This document shows positions 23,724 to 34,329 of a DNA stretch of 64,000 bases, one piece after another. The position numbers and the translations under genes are program-made. The stretch covers positions 4,035,502-4,099,501 of the forward strand of contig NC_087393.1 of the NCBI RefSeq assembly GCF_963675165.1. The letters run 5' to 3'. Every line of letters starts with the position of its first letter. Position 1 is the stretch's first letter. The DNA is from Halichondria panicea (Eukaryota; Porifera; Demospongiae; Suberitida; Halichondriidae). Under the pieces are notes generated by a model that worked only from the letters and a program-made list of their open reading frames with translations, was not told where the DNA came from and searched no databases.

Positions 23724-24077
23724 TTACACATTCCTACTTTGTGCAGGAGTAAAAGCAAGCCTTTTTCCTCGAACCCCGACGGTACTCTTTGCTGATGGAC
23801 GCGAGCTCACAGTGAAAGGAGATGCGTCGGAACCACTCGTGTCCTTAGTCCTTTTCTTAGGGGCTGATCTTACTGGACTACTAGGGAGTTGCTCTTTGGA
23901 CACTTGTTTCTGGTAGCTACGTCTGGCCAGGAGCCTGAACACCTCTATGGACTTTATGTTCTTGATACAAGAAAGACAGACAATCTTTGACAGGCCATCT
24001 GAATCACTAACAGGCAGATCCAATGCAAGACTGAGCCTCCCTGGAATATCTTCTTTGAGAGCCTTACTGCTGAACAA
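23724..24077 (-). pseudogene. ZAD-like zinc-binding domain fragment
   Basis: The minus-strand frame begins FSSKALKEDIPGRLSLAL and contains VCLSCIKNI followed by a helix with RLLARRSY and a basic tail. This matches the second half of a zinc-finger-associated domain (the C-x2-C pair and final helix). The first Cys pair should lie upstream, where a 37-bp minisatellite now sits. It is carried inside the RecQ-bearing transposon on the opposite strand to the helicase. Confidence 0.55.
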
Positions 24078-24178
24078 ATGTTTATATCTTCTGTTTTTGT
24101 ATGATGTTGAACAAATGTTTATATGTTCTGTTTTTGTATGATGTTGAACAAATGTTTATATCTTCTGTTTTTGTATGG
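24071..24178. repeat. 37-bp minisatellite, three copies
   Basis: The unit TGAACAAATGTTTATATCTT followed by CTGTTTTTGTATGATGT is repeated three times with one or two mismatches. Confidence 0.85.
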
Positions 24179-24362
24179 CATCAGTGCTGCAACATAACCT
24201 ACAAAGAACAAACTTAGAAGCCATCATTAATTTTATTCAATTTTCATTTGACCACGTGGACTTAACGAAGTCACGCCCAGATACAATCAATACCAGGCCG
24301 AGGGAGGCGACCTAGCGTTCAATTAGAGACGGATCGGCCTGGGATCGAGGCTATTTGTGAAA

Positions 24363-25704
24363 TTGATCTCCTTGGACACACCCTTTAATTATTCCTATGG
24401 ATGTAATGCGCATGCGCTCTCATTCCCCATGTGTGCATGTGAGAAAATAATCCAAGATCCAGATCCAGATCCTCCTGGCAGAATCATCTTTGTCTTGAGG
24501 GCCTGGTAAGCCACAAAACACTCCCATAATTATAACAATAATATAGATTACAATATGCATGTACACAGGTCTTTTCTTCTTAGATATTATATACACTGCA
24601 TGAACTACAGATCCTGGAAGAATCAATTTTCTTCTTTCTTGAGGTCCTGGTAAGCCACATAATACAACAACAATAGATGCATGTAAATAAGTCTTTTCTT
24701 CTCAGTGCATAGATAAGCTAACTTTGTCTTTAATATAAAATTCATTATAGAAACTAATATAACACTCTAATACTTTCAGCGAAAGCAAAAACATGGCGAG
24801 AGGCATTAGCACAGCGCCAGCTTGAACACTAGTTCTCACAGCAGCTGCACTGTGAGGAACCGAACATTTCTAATGAAGATATGGGACTGTTATTGAGGAG
24901 TACGGTATTGAAAAATTATTGTTCTGAAGACCTCAAGAAAGTTGCGAATTCCAAACAAACTGCAAAATTTATATATACACGTAAATTTACGAAATGCCCA
25001 AAAGCCCTCAAAAATGACCCTCTATCATGTATTATAGGTACTTGCAAACTCAGCATGAACAGTGTGGGTGGACTTGACTTGCTGTCAAATTGTAGGCAAA
25101 GGATGTGTGGTCAAACAACTTTGTGTTTAATTTGTGTAACAATTTGATGGATCACACACCTCTGAGCTGTTCACAGACAGTGACAGTGACATCATCATCT
25201 GATATTGCTAAAACAGCTATTTATTATCCCAGCAAAAAGTAAGTTGTAATGAGATGCTAACCATATCGGGCCAGCTACAAGAGTCAGCGCGCCATGGAGC
25301 TTTGTGTGCAGCAATGATCGACACATGTACGTTGGGTTTTTACAGCGGAGCCGTACGTACTGGTAACACAAAGACAAAATGAGGTAAGTGTAACCCATCT
25401 TTCTCTTATTACCCGAGGTGCACGATATAGTAGTCGTCTGGTTAGATAGAGGAAAGAGCATAAAAGTGCTTCAAATAACCATTGTGTTTCCTAACGTTGA
25501 AATTGGGTCACGTTGAGATTTTGAAAAAAAAAAGAGGACGGCAGACACTTAACAGTCACAAGAACACGAAAACTAATGCTCCCAAAAAGAACCAACACTC
25601 GGTATCCACACACTCCACGAGGTCACTCTTGTGACCTCTCTAGTCACTAACCACAAAAATGACAAAAACACACATTCCACAATAACAGTTCAGTTCTAGT
25701 CTTT
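24363..25704. other. Repeat-rich DNA without a supported gene
   Basis: Near 24,480-24,720 there are two diverged copies of a block with GGTAAGCCACA and TCTTTTCTTCT. An open frame at 24,881-25,147 has no recognisable domain. A phrase GGGTCACGTTGAGATTTTG followed by poly-A at 25,505 recurs at 34,965, suggesting an A-tailed repeat end. Confidence 0.4.
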
Positions 25705-26155
25705 CACACCATAGAAGAACCATCCACTTGTGCTACTCTGCAAGCGAAATCAAAAAGCAAGTCCAAAAGTTCCTCAAAGATGATTTCAGTACATCTCCCA
25801 AGCCTGGAGTCCCAGAGAAGTAGGGCTCCGGATCCCAACCAAGTGTGTATTTATATTACTTGAGTGTTATCACTTCAATTTCGAGATAATAAATATATGT
25901 ACGGGAATCAACTTTCTGTCGCACACACTGGTAAACGAGGACCATCTGCACATATGGATTCGTGTGTAGTACTAATTGGTTCAACTATACCCAGATTCTT
26001 GTATGTATGCAAACCGCAGATTTCACAGCTATTAAACAGAGACAACAATCCAGTCACAATTTTAGCTTTCTATTGCAGTGACCCTTTTCCATTGTTCCCG
26101 GTACGGGATCAGCTGTAACACGTGAGATACCTCGAATAAAGGCCGTCACCGGACA
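25705..26155. repeat. Copy 2 of the repeat at 19.94 kb
   Basis: Shares both end blocks with 19,940-21,335. The frame TIEEPSTCATLQAKSKSKSK is open here. Confidence 0.5.
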
Positions 26156-26714
26156 ATTTCCGGTCTAATCATTCACGTGACCGACTAATAACGTGACCGA
26201 CTAATAATCAGTTTGCATGGACAAAATATCAGATCAAAATGTTGCTAGTAGTTTTGTTTATGTAGCTATAGTTCTAACACTGACAGTATTACTATAGTAT
26301 TAAAGCAAGAGACCAAGGCCTTCAGACTAGCTAGTTATCCAAGAAAGAAGCGCTTAGTAGGATTGCTGAAAATGATAAAAACAATTTCTTGGCTGAAAAT
26401 ATGAACTTGCCGATCGAAGTCGTCTTTTCTCTGAAGTGTTCCAAGTGTTTTCAGTTCTCAAGTCACCTCAACAGAGCAGCTCTAGCTATAGGCTAGCTAA
26501 CTGTTCGATACACTGTTTGATTTGTGGACGGTTTTTTGGTGGGGCATAAATTGTGATACTCCCAGCTCAAGAGCAGCAACCTTGAAAATCAGGGATATAT
26601 GAGGTGAATAGCAGTTTCTTTTCAGGACAGGGGTGATAGAACTAAATCTGAGACAGTCTCGGGTAGTTTGGAGATAGTTGGCAGAGACTGGTACATACAC
26701 AGCTTGATTGTAGA

Positions 26715-27102
26715 TACCATATATGCTTGATCAGGAGCCGCGGCTACTAAATGTTTCATTTTGCTGGAAGAGGAGGCTACAATTCAAGAGAGGCTACTGT
26801 TCAAGAGCGGCGTTTATTAGCTCCAGATAATTTAGTTTGTCATCAAAAGTTGCTTTCACCTGCATAAACTTGAACTCTGCCATGAGAAAGTCTTTGTGAA
26901 GCACTAACAAGCTAGCTACTACATGTAGCTAGCTGCTAGTAATAATTTTTTTTGGCTGCCACGTGCAGAAATGCTAGAGTCAAAGTTTACTGAGGCTACT
27001 ATTTGAGAGTGGCTACTAAATGTTTCATTTTGCTAGCAAGGGAGGCTACAATTTGAGTGCGGCCTTTATACAAGAGCGGCCTCTGATCGAGCATATACGG
27101 TA
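26715..27102. mobile_element. TA-flanked MITE with GCTTGATCAG ends
   Basis: The left end TACCATATATGCTTGATCAG and the right end, read inward TACCGTATATGCTCGATCAG, are inverted copies followed by GCCGC. TA flanks both sides. Inside, phrases such as GGCTACTAAATGTTTCATTT are repeated. It starts with the same TACCGTATA core as three other elements here. Confidence 0.8.
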
Positions 27103-27674
27103 AATGTAATACTTTTTTTAAATTGCGATCATTTTCCTGTTCACAAAATTGATATGCTGATTTTTTTGTCCGCAAATGATACAGCAAATGAACTGTTCAT
27201 CTGCTCTCAAAGACCACGCCCACAGTGACATGCAAAAAGCTTTTATGCACAATTATGTTTTGCATGCAGTAGGCATTTACACAATGAACATCGACCTATC
27301 AGTAATGTAATATTGATTTTCCATGTCTTATGGATGTCCACTCATTCTCCGATATGAAAAGACATTATGTCTGTACATGATCCGCCGCAAAACCTTATCA
27401 TAATCACTGGTGTAATTAGCTAGCTGCCAACGTGCAAGTTCAAGCTTCTTAGCTTTTGCTTGATTTTATATTTATTCCGACAATCCATGTACTTTTCACT
27501 ATCTATGTCCGTCCCTGTAACAGATGTATCGGGAACTGCATAAGAACCTATAGCTAGTATATTAATATGTATATTGCACCATAATTTAGTGATGCCTGCT
27601 GTCAGTTAAAATTTGCCAAGCCACATTTTTATACCATCACCTCACACTGCTGTGACTTTAAAGTTAGAATAATA

Positions 27675-27814
27675 AATGTAGTTTAATGGAATTAAACGTA
27701 GTTAACGGCAAAGGGGGTTTTACCCAGTGTGCTGCTTTAGCCACGCATGCGTATTAAGGCATCCAGCCTCGTGTCTTTAGTTATCGAATATCGTGCGGAG
27801 AGCCGAGTAGCTGT
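27675..27814 (+). repeat. Ngaro repeat A1
   Basis: Matches A2 at 32,573-32,734 with few differences, from AATGTAGTTTAATGGAATTA to GAGCCGAGTAGCTGT. A2 has an expanded GAATATC microsatellite (five units) where A1 has one. Confidence 0.9.
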
Positions 27815-27863
27815 GTCAATCTCTTTTCATCGTTTCTACCAGTTGTGTCCCGATCAGCGGAGT

Positions 27864-29225
27864 ATGGAAGACGGAGCAGACAAGACTCCTCCACCAGTAC
27901 CCCCATTCACCTGGGATATGCTGAAGAGCCTACTTTGGGAGGTCATCCGGGAGGAGAGTGAGACGAAAGGGGGAACGGAGAAGCCAGGGGATTCCAGCAA
28001 GTCAGGTAAGTATAAGCTCTTCGGGTCATTGTTATCATTCGATTAGTAGAGTTGAATATCGAAGGGTATAGTGTGTATGTGCATGACATAAGGAGGACAC
28101 CTCCTACAGTATAAATGTTGGCACAGAGGTAAGTTGGACACTATTGTGCATGCATGTACGTCTCCATGAACATTGGTGTATAATAACATCGGGTACATCG
28201 TCCTTGGGGGGGGCATGGTCTGCCGTAGCTCCTCCGAGGGGTGGTGTGAGGGCATGGTCCCCATGGATGCTCCTCCGAGCGGGGGGGGGGATGAAAATGT
28301 AAGACAGGGTCCGTGGGTGGATGCTCCTCCAAGCATGGCGGTAGGCAGTGGTGCTAACTGTCCTCCCCCTGCAGGCACACCACTGGGAACTATCCCACGA
28401 GAGGGGGACGTGGAGAGGCTGAAGGTGCCGGTGTTCGGAGGTGGGGACGAAGACACCGGGTCCACGGTGGCCAATGTCGGGATTCTTGCTTCAGGAGGAG
28501 GAGCAAAGGAGGCCTCAGAGCCATCCTAAGTGCTCCCAAGTTGGTGAAGAAGATCCAGAGAGGTGACTACGTTGATATGGCGGAGCTTTTCCGGGATAAT
28601 ATGGAGTTGGGAAGGAGACATCACCTGGGGCAGGCCTAGGAGGTGGAGCTCGTCCCTCACGCAGGGAGGTACCCGACCTGCTGAGCTGGATTGCGTGCTT
28701 TGGCATGTATGCCAGTGTGGTGGCCCAAAAGTGCCCCAATAGGGTGCGAGAACTGTGGGCATACCAAACGATGGTGGTGCACGAGGCCCGGCGGTGCGGA
28801 GGAAAAGTCTGGCAGATCTATGACTCCATGTTTAGGCAGCAGGCGGCCAACAATCCAAAAGTGGACTGGTCGGTGCTAAACACCTCCCTGTACTCAACGT
28901 CGTTCCTGGCCATGCAGAACCAACGTGGAAGGGCATGCCAGCACTGCATGGAGACGGACCACGCCTCGCAGGTTTGTGCTCTGGCCCCAACTCTCACCAG
29001 CAAGACAGGCCAGGCTCAAGAGAATACGGAGAACAAAGAAGGCAGCCCCGGGAAAAACGGGGAGCCTGCTTCGATTGGAACGAGGGGAAGTGCTATCTGC
29101 CATACTGTCGCTTCAAGCATGTGTGTGCCAAGTGTGGAGGCCATCACCAGTGCAGGGGGGCCATCACAAAGGACCCACCTTCCCCGGGGCGACTGCGGGG
29201 GGTGGGTAGAGACTTTACTGCTTAG
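27864..29225 (+). pseudogene. Ngaro ORF1, gag-like with CCCH zinc finger
   Basis: It starts at the ATG of 27,864 (MEDGADKTPPPVPPF). A GTAAGT donor at 28,006 and a CCCCCTGCAG acceptor at 28,374 are in matching phase, so the stretch between, which has G runs and two direct repeats, may be an intron. The core then reads KLVKKIQRGDYVDMAELFRD and, after a frame change, DLLSWIACFGMYASVV and VRELWAYQTMVVHEARRC, typical of Ngaro/DIRS ORF1 proteins. The end has a Cys-rich finger CHxC/CCCH (CYLPYCRFKHVCAKCGGHH). At least two frameshifts (near 28,525 and 28,640) and another near 29,040 break it. Confidence 0.75.
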
Positions 29226-29429
29226 GGACAATCAGTTACGAACCATTAGCGTACATATGGTTACATGTTGTTGGTATGGTGTTCTCGTTGCTGTTATATA
29301 ATTCCTTTCGGACGTGTAAAATGTTTGGCATGTGGGAACCAATTACACGATCAGCGTGGGCCTCTAACTTGCGTACAAGGGTGGATTATGGGCATCCGGG
29401 CACCAATGATATCACAGTTATTTCTTTTA

Positions 29430-31200
29430 GGTACCTGGATTGACGGAGGGGTGGTGCTAGGACGTTACTCATACATGGCAGACCTACGAATCCTGGAGAG
29501 TAAGGTCTCACCCTGGCCTTGTTCCCCACAACTGGCGCAGGTGAACACCCCCCTCAGAGCAGGCAGGTGGGAGTCCATGCTGCAGGACCATCCGGATCAA
29601 GAGTTTGCTCGATACTTGGTACGTGGAATCAAGGAGGGTTTCCACATCGGCTTCGATAGGGACTCTGTAAAGTGCCGCGGTGCACAACGAAACATGCAGT
29701 CTGCTATTGAAAACTCGTCTGTAGTCACCGGCTATCTGGAGAAGGAATGCCGGCTGGAACCCACTACCGAAGGGTTCTATAAATGCCCATGTGAGTAGGT
29801 TTGGGGTTATCCCCAGGTCAAGCCAACCTGGAAAGTGGCGTCTGATAATAGACCTCTCACACCCAGATGGGGGATGTGTGAACGAAGGCATTCGAACCGC
29901 ACCTGTGCTCCTTGGTATATTGTTCCGTCGATAATGCCGTGGACGTGATCCTAGATTTGGGGCAGGGAAGTTTACTGGCGAAGATGGACTTGGAAAGTGC
30001 CTATCGGAATGTCCCGACGGACCAATCTCTGCTAGGAATGGTTTGGGAGGACTTACTGTACATTGATACGGTTCTCCCGTTTGGTCTACGGTCTGCACCG
30101 AAAATTTTTACCGCCTTAGCTGACGGTCTAATGGATGATGGGCCACAGTGGGGTGAAAAGGGCCATTCATTACCTTGATGACTACCGTATAGCGCGAAAT
30201 TTTCGAGGCACTTATATTTCGTGGATTGGCCTCTAAAAGCCATTTCGTTGCACAATGTTCGCGGAATGACTGCTACCGGAAGCCACTCCTTTAAATCTTG
30301 CACGTTATAGCAGGTAAAGAACGATTTTCGTGGACTTAATTTTCGTGTAGGATTGCTAACCCACGAAATCCACGAAAATTAAGCCCCTCGAAAATTTCGC
30401 GCTATACGGTATTTGTTTTTCGGAAGGGCAGGGTCCCCAGATTGTGCGGGGGCGCTGCAAGTTGCTTTGAGAGTATGCGGGGAGGTGGGTATGCCAGTCG
30501 CAGTGCACAAGACAGAAGGACCGTCGACGGCCTGATCGATACGGTAAAAATGGAAATTAGGCTCCCTGCAGATAAGCTGGCAAGACTACAGCTGTTGATA
30601 AACCAATGGGGCGCAAAAACGGTCTGCACAAAACGGGACCTGCTCTCGTTGCTTGGCCATCTTCAGCACGCCTGTAAAGTGGTCCCGACGGGTCGTAGCT
30701 TCTTACGGCACATGATTAATACCTCGACCTACGTAAAGAGTTGTACCACCATATTCGTCTCAATCGGGAATTTCGATCGGACCTTCGGTGGTGGTCTTTG
30801 TTTCTGGAAGATTGGAACGGTACTCGGATTATGTCCTCTAGGTCCAAGTTACGTCTGGACTTTATCCTCACTTCAGATGCGTCAGGATCCTGGGGATGCG
30901 GTGCCTTCACGTCGCTGCACAAGTGGTTTCAGTTTACTGGCCCCCCACATTACGGTAAAAGAACTATTGCCGATCGTGATGGCGTGTGCCGTGTGGGGGA
31001 ATCAGTGGTCCTCCAAGTCAGTCAAGTGCTTCTGTGACAACGCTGCGGTGGTGACGATTTTGAACAGTAAAGACATGTTATGTTAGCCATGCATTTGATG
31101 AGGTGCCTGGTTTTTTTCCGGGCCCATTATAACATTTTTCTGTTTGCGGAACACATTCCTGGAAAGGATAATATAACAGCCGATAGCCTTTCACGGGATA
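29430..31200 (+). pseudogene. Ngaro reverse transcriptase and RNase H, broken
   Basis: An RT leader with GIKEGFHIGFD and AENSSVV-like text is followed by KWRLIIDLSHPDGG, then LAKMDLESAYRNVPTD (first catalytic Asp), VLPFGLRSAPKIFTALADGL and the catalytic box HYLDDY at about 30,165-30,182. A MITE interrupts the frame directly after this box and the frame resumes with LFFGR. RNase H follows: TSDASGSWGCGAF, KELLPIVMACAVWG, CDNAAVVTILNS and HIPGKDNITADSLSR. Frames change several times (near 29,800, 29,900, 30,500, 30,740-30,950 and 31,080), so the copy is dead. Confidence 0.85.
30183..30411. mobile_element. MITE inserted in the RT catalytic box
   Basis: Palindromic element with ends TACCGTATAGCGCGAAATTT on both sides and TA at each border. 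Taking out the element and one TA gives an unbroken reading frame across the site, so it inserted into an intact stretch of the RT gene. Inside are CACGAAATCCACGAAAATTA phrases like those of the copies at 17,139 and 55,544. Confidence 0.9.
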
Positions 31201-31259
31201 ACCTTCCTCTATTTTTCCAGGTGTGTCCGTTGGCGGCCCGTGTTCCGTCTCCAATCTCG

Positions 31260-32185
31260 GAGGAAGCTCTGGTGCTGGTCCGGCCCGACTGGACGGCCTT
31301 GTTTCGTTCGTTCTATTTTAAAAAAGGATTAGCATCGTTAACGCAGAAAACATACAAGGTTGGCCAAGAGAGGTACCTAAAATTGTGTGTTCAACGCTCG
31401 TTACTACCCCTCCCGCTGTCCGAAAGGGGAATGACCACCTATGTGTCCTTCTTGGGGGGAGAGGGCATAAGGCACAGCACAATAAAAGTATATCTGTCGG
31501 CAATCCGGTTCCTGCAAATAGCGTCGGGGCTAGGTGACCCGTTCGCCAAGTCATCATGGCCGAGACTCGAGTATGTCCTCAAGGGTATCAAACGGAATCA
31601 GGCAGAGACGGGAGTGAAGTCCAAGCCTCGGTTACCGATTACTCCTACAATATTGAAGTTGGTTTGGGAGCCAACCGCTGCTCAGGGGGACAGCGTGCTG
31701 TCTTTGTTTTTTCGGGTTTTTACGTTGCGGGGAAATGACAGTGCCTGGTGACGGCGAGTATGACCCTGCAGTCCACCTAAGTTTTTCGGACGTTTCTTTC
31801 AACCACCCCTCAGTGATCAGGTTCGCATAAAATCCTCGAAGACTGACCTATTCAGGAAGGGAGTCTTAGGCAGGACTAGCTCTGACGTATGTCCAGTGTC
31901 TGCTCTGTTAGGCTACCTGTGTACTCGGGGATCCTCAGCAGGTGCGCTGTTTAGGTTCGGTGATGGGAAGGTTTTGTCTCGCCCCCGGTTTGTGGAGAGG
32001 GTTAGAGCAGCCCTACGGTTGGCTGGTGTCGATCAGGCTAAGTACTGCAGCCACAGTTTTAGGATTGGTGCTGCCACAACAGCGGCGGCGAAAGGAGTCG
32101 AAGATTGCGCCCTGGGCCGATGGGAGCATACCTCCGATACGTCAGAATACCTCGTGAGCAACTCGCTGGATACTCGTCAACGATA
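31260..32185 (+). pseudogene. Ngaro tyrosine recombinase, broken
   Basis: The N-terminal SAM-like part reads GLASLTQKTYKVGQERYLKL and YVSFLGGEGIRHSTIKVYLS. The catalytic part has the first Arg region FTLRGN-/ LRCGEMTVPGDGEYDPAVHL (frame change near 31,735), a Lys strand region near 31,820, and the box HSFRIGAATTAAAKG near 32,053. The end reads TSEYLVSNSLDTRQR. In related recombinases a second Tyr, the nucleophile, follows in a Y-x-x-Y-I-R-T pattern; here Ser stands at that place, so the nucleophile may be lost or may be the single Tyr present. Confidence 0.8.
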
Positions 32186-32343
32186 GCTTCAGACTAGCTA
32201 ACATTGGATACGATTAACTTTTGTTTTGTTTGTTATTGTGCTGTACGTGTGTCGTCTGAGTTGTTATTCGATTTCAGTGTGTGAGGGGTTGGCGGGGCTT
32301 AGGTCGTGTTTGGGTTGGGGCGGGCGCCCGCTGTGTGGGCTAT

Positions 32344-33009
32344 GGGCAGGGTGAAGGTCTCCTTCACTAATGGCCCAACCCTTTCATGACCTCAGTCATC
32401 GGGGGTGGGGCTTCCTGCTCAGCACTTCAGCCAAACCACACTTCCTGGGGGAGTGGACGACGTGAGAGCCCGGACTCGGTTATGAGGTAAGATATATTTA
32501 TGGTAGGTAAACAATGCCCGGACTCAGTTATGAGGTATGATATATTTATGAGTTTATGGTAGGTAAACAATGAATGTACTTTAATGGAATTAAACGTAGT
32601 TAATGGCAAAGAGCAAAGGGGTTTTTACCCAGTGTGCTGCTTTAGCCGCGCATGCGTATTAAGGCATCCAGCCTCGTGTCTTTAGTTATCGAATATCGAA
32701 TATCGAATATCGAATATCGAGCCGAGTAGCTGTCCCACCCGCCCGGTCCTCTGGGGTTGTTTTATTTTTGACTAGTCTCTAGTCGTGATCAGTACTGGGC
32801 GGGGTGAAGGTCTCCTTCACTAATGGCCCAACCCTTTCATGACCTCAGTCATCGGGGGTGGGGCTTCCTGCTCAGCACTTCCGCCAAACCACACTTCCAG
32901 GGGGAGTGGACGACATGAGAGCCCGGACTCGGTTATGAGGTAAGATATATTTATGAGGTAAGATATATGTATGAGGGGTAAGATATATTTTTATGGTAGG
33001 TAAACAATG
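32344..33009 (+). repeat. Ngaro repeats B1, A2 and B2
   Basis: B1 (32,344-32,572) and B2 (32,797-33,009) share GGGTGAAGGTCTCCTTCACT through GTAGGTAAACAATG and each contains variable tandem copies of GAGGTAAGATATATTTATG. A2 (32,573-32,734) lies between them. A 62-bp spacer (32,735-32,796) separates A2 and B2. Confidence 0.9.
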
Positions 33010-33463
33010 CAGACGTTAATAATAAAATATGACAGCGAAGCTTTAACATCGAAATCTGCCACAATTAAAACTTGTTGTGTGGAGGCTATCCATGCTGTAA
33101 ATATGGCATCTAGGTGAGTAGACTCACATGTCACACAGAAACAAACATATACCCCATGTCACACAGAAACAAACAAACAAACAAACAAACCAACGGACTA
33201 CTATACCCGTGGCCGCCCACGTACGCCTCGAGTAATAAACTAAACTAATGACAATTAAGATAAGCGCACATTGTATTGACCCTTGCAAACCTTTCTTTCA
33301 GCAGTAAGATCGGCATACACAAAGTACACGCACGTACAGTCCAACAGAAGATTCAATGGTAACATCAGTATAATAATGAGGACATCCGTACATTGAATAA
33401 TGGCACTCATGTTCACACAAAAACATAACTTTAAGCAGACTGAATGATTTATCTATAAAGCTT
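33010..33463. other. Intergenic with an AAAC microsatellite
   Basis: A short duplication of CATGTCACACAGAAACAAAC near 33,126 and 33,157 runs into (AAAC)n to 33,190. No gene. Confidence 0.5.
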
Positions 33464-33925
33464 GTGAAACTGTAGTCTCATGAATCAGCCGCCGTTCTTT
33501 TGTCATCGTTTTATGTGCCAAGACGGAATTGACCAATCAAATTGCAGAAGTCCAGTCAGGTGATGAACTTGGAGGCAGCAAAGAACTGCACTTTGCTCAA
33601 CGCATTTGGATAATCATTACGCATGCATTACGCATGGTAAACACTTCATACATAGAAGCTGCTACGAAGCATAAGCAAGGCAAGCAGGGGTCCTTGGGCA
33701 CAGATTTAGCACCACAGCAAAACACAAGTAGAGAGAGATTGGCAATTTGTAAACAATTAGGAAATATGTGTGGGCGTAAGAACGAATTTAATTACATTCC
33801 ATTGGTTTTGTGAGCAATCAACATTCCATTTTTTGAAATGACTTCATAACAAGAGTGCTCAGACGGTGGTTCTCAGACGGTGGTTCCAAAAGAACGGCGG
33901 CTGATTCATGAGACTAGTGAAACTG
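33464..33925. mobile_element. MITE with 9-bp target duplication GTGAAACTG
   Basis: The element spans 33,473-33,916 (444 bp). Ends are inverted copies of about 30 bp starting TAGTCTCATGAATCAGCCG. The 9-bp direct repeat GTGAAACTG flanks it at 33,464-33,472 and 33,917-33,925. An open frame of 94 codons inside (33,529-33,813) has no known domain. Confidence 0.9.
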
Positions 33926-34329
33926 TACCCACATAAAACCACCCACCCTTTATTTGATCTCCGAGTGAAGGCATCTTATTAGAATAGAACTCTTGCAAAC
34001 TGTGGTTCGGCAGTTTCTTTTTTCCAGTCTGCAATAATGTGTAAGTGATGATCGTGGTTTCTACAACAATCTTGTCAACATTACAAATGTCTCACCTTAA
34101 ATTGGCTTAATTTCTTTAAAATACTGTTAAATACTGCTCGGAAGTCTTCTAATAGAGTTGCTGGCCCTGTAAGGCGTCCATGTGTCCACTCAACAGCCTG
34201 CAGCGCCCGCGGTGACCATCTCCCAGCGTCTTCAGTCTTCAGTTCATTTTTTCCACGAGGTGACTAACACGCATGCGCAACAATAATTGCAACCACAATA
34301 AGAAGATGTCATTATTCCGAGCGAAGCGA
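33926..34329. other. Intergenic, nothing recognised
   Basis: No open frame with motifs or splice support. One CAGCGCCCGCGGTG-rich patch near 34,200. Confidence 0.4.

Larger units (their letters stand above)
22728..24362. mobile_element. Transposon with RecQ-like and ZAD-like genes, 9-bp target duplication
   Basis: The element spans 22,737-24,353. Its terminal inverted repeats are about 85 bp and nearly identical, beginning TAGCC(T)CGATCCCAGGCC and running through GATTGTATCTGGGCGTG. The direct repeat TTTGTGAAA flanks it at 22,728-22,736 and 24,354-24,362. It sits inside an older TIR element. Inside are a plus-strand RecQ helicase remnant and a minus-strand ZAD-like remnant. A transposase was not recognised. 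Related ends occur near 35,940, 37,205 and 61,660. Confidence 0.85.
22360..24830. mobile_element. TIR element copy, split by a nested transposon
   Basis: The left end at 22,360 (TTATGCCTCGAGG, then GCCGCACGAGGGATACGGT) and the following 370 bp match the element at 38,828. After the insertion at 22,737-24,353, similarity resumes near 24,745 (AACACTCTAATACTTTC, then GGCGAGAGGCATTAGCACAG) and stops near 24,830, so the right end is lost. A GT microsatellite near 22,410 lies inside. Confidence 0.65.
27675..33009 (+). mobile_element. Ngaro-type tyrosine-recombinase retrotransposon
   Basis: A 5.3 kb element with the split direct repeat order A1 (27,675-27,814), coding region, B1 (32,344-32,572), A2 (32,573-32,734), B2 (32,797-33,009). 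This order is diagnostic of Ngaro elements in the DIRS order. The coding part has a gag-like protein with zinc finger, a reverse transcriptase, RNase H and a tyrosine recombinase, all on the plus strand. Several frameshifts and a MITE insertion in the RT make this copy inactive. GC content is clearly higher than in the flanks, which fits a recent arrival or different codon use. Confidence 0.9.
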
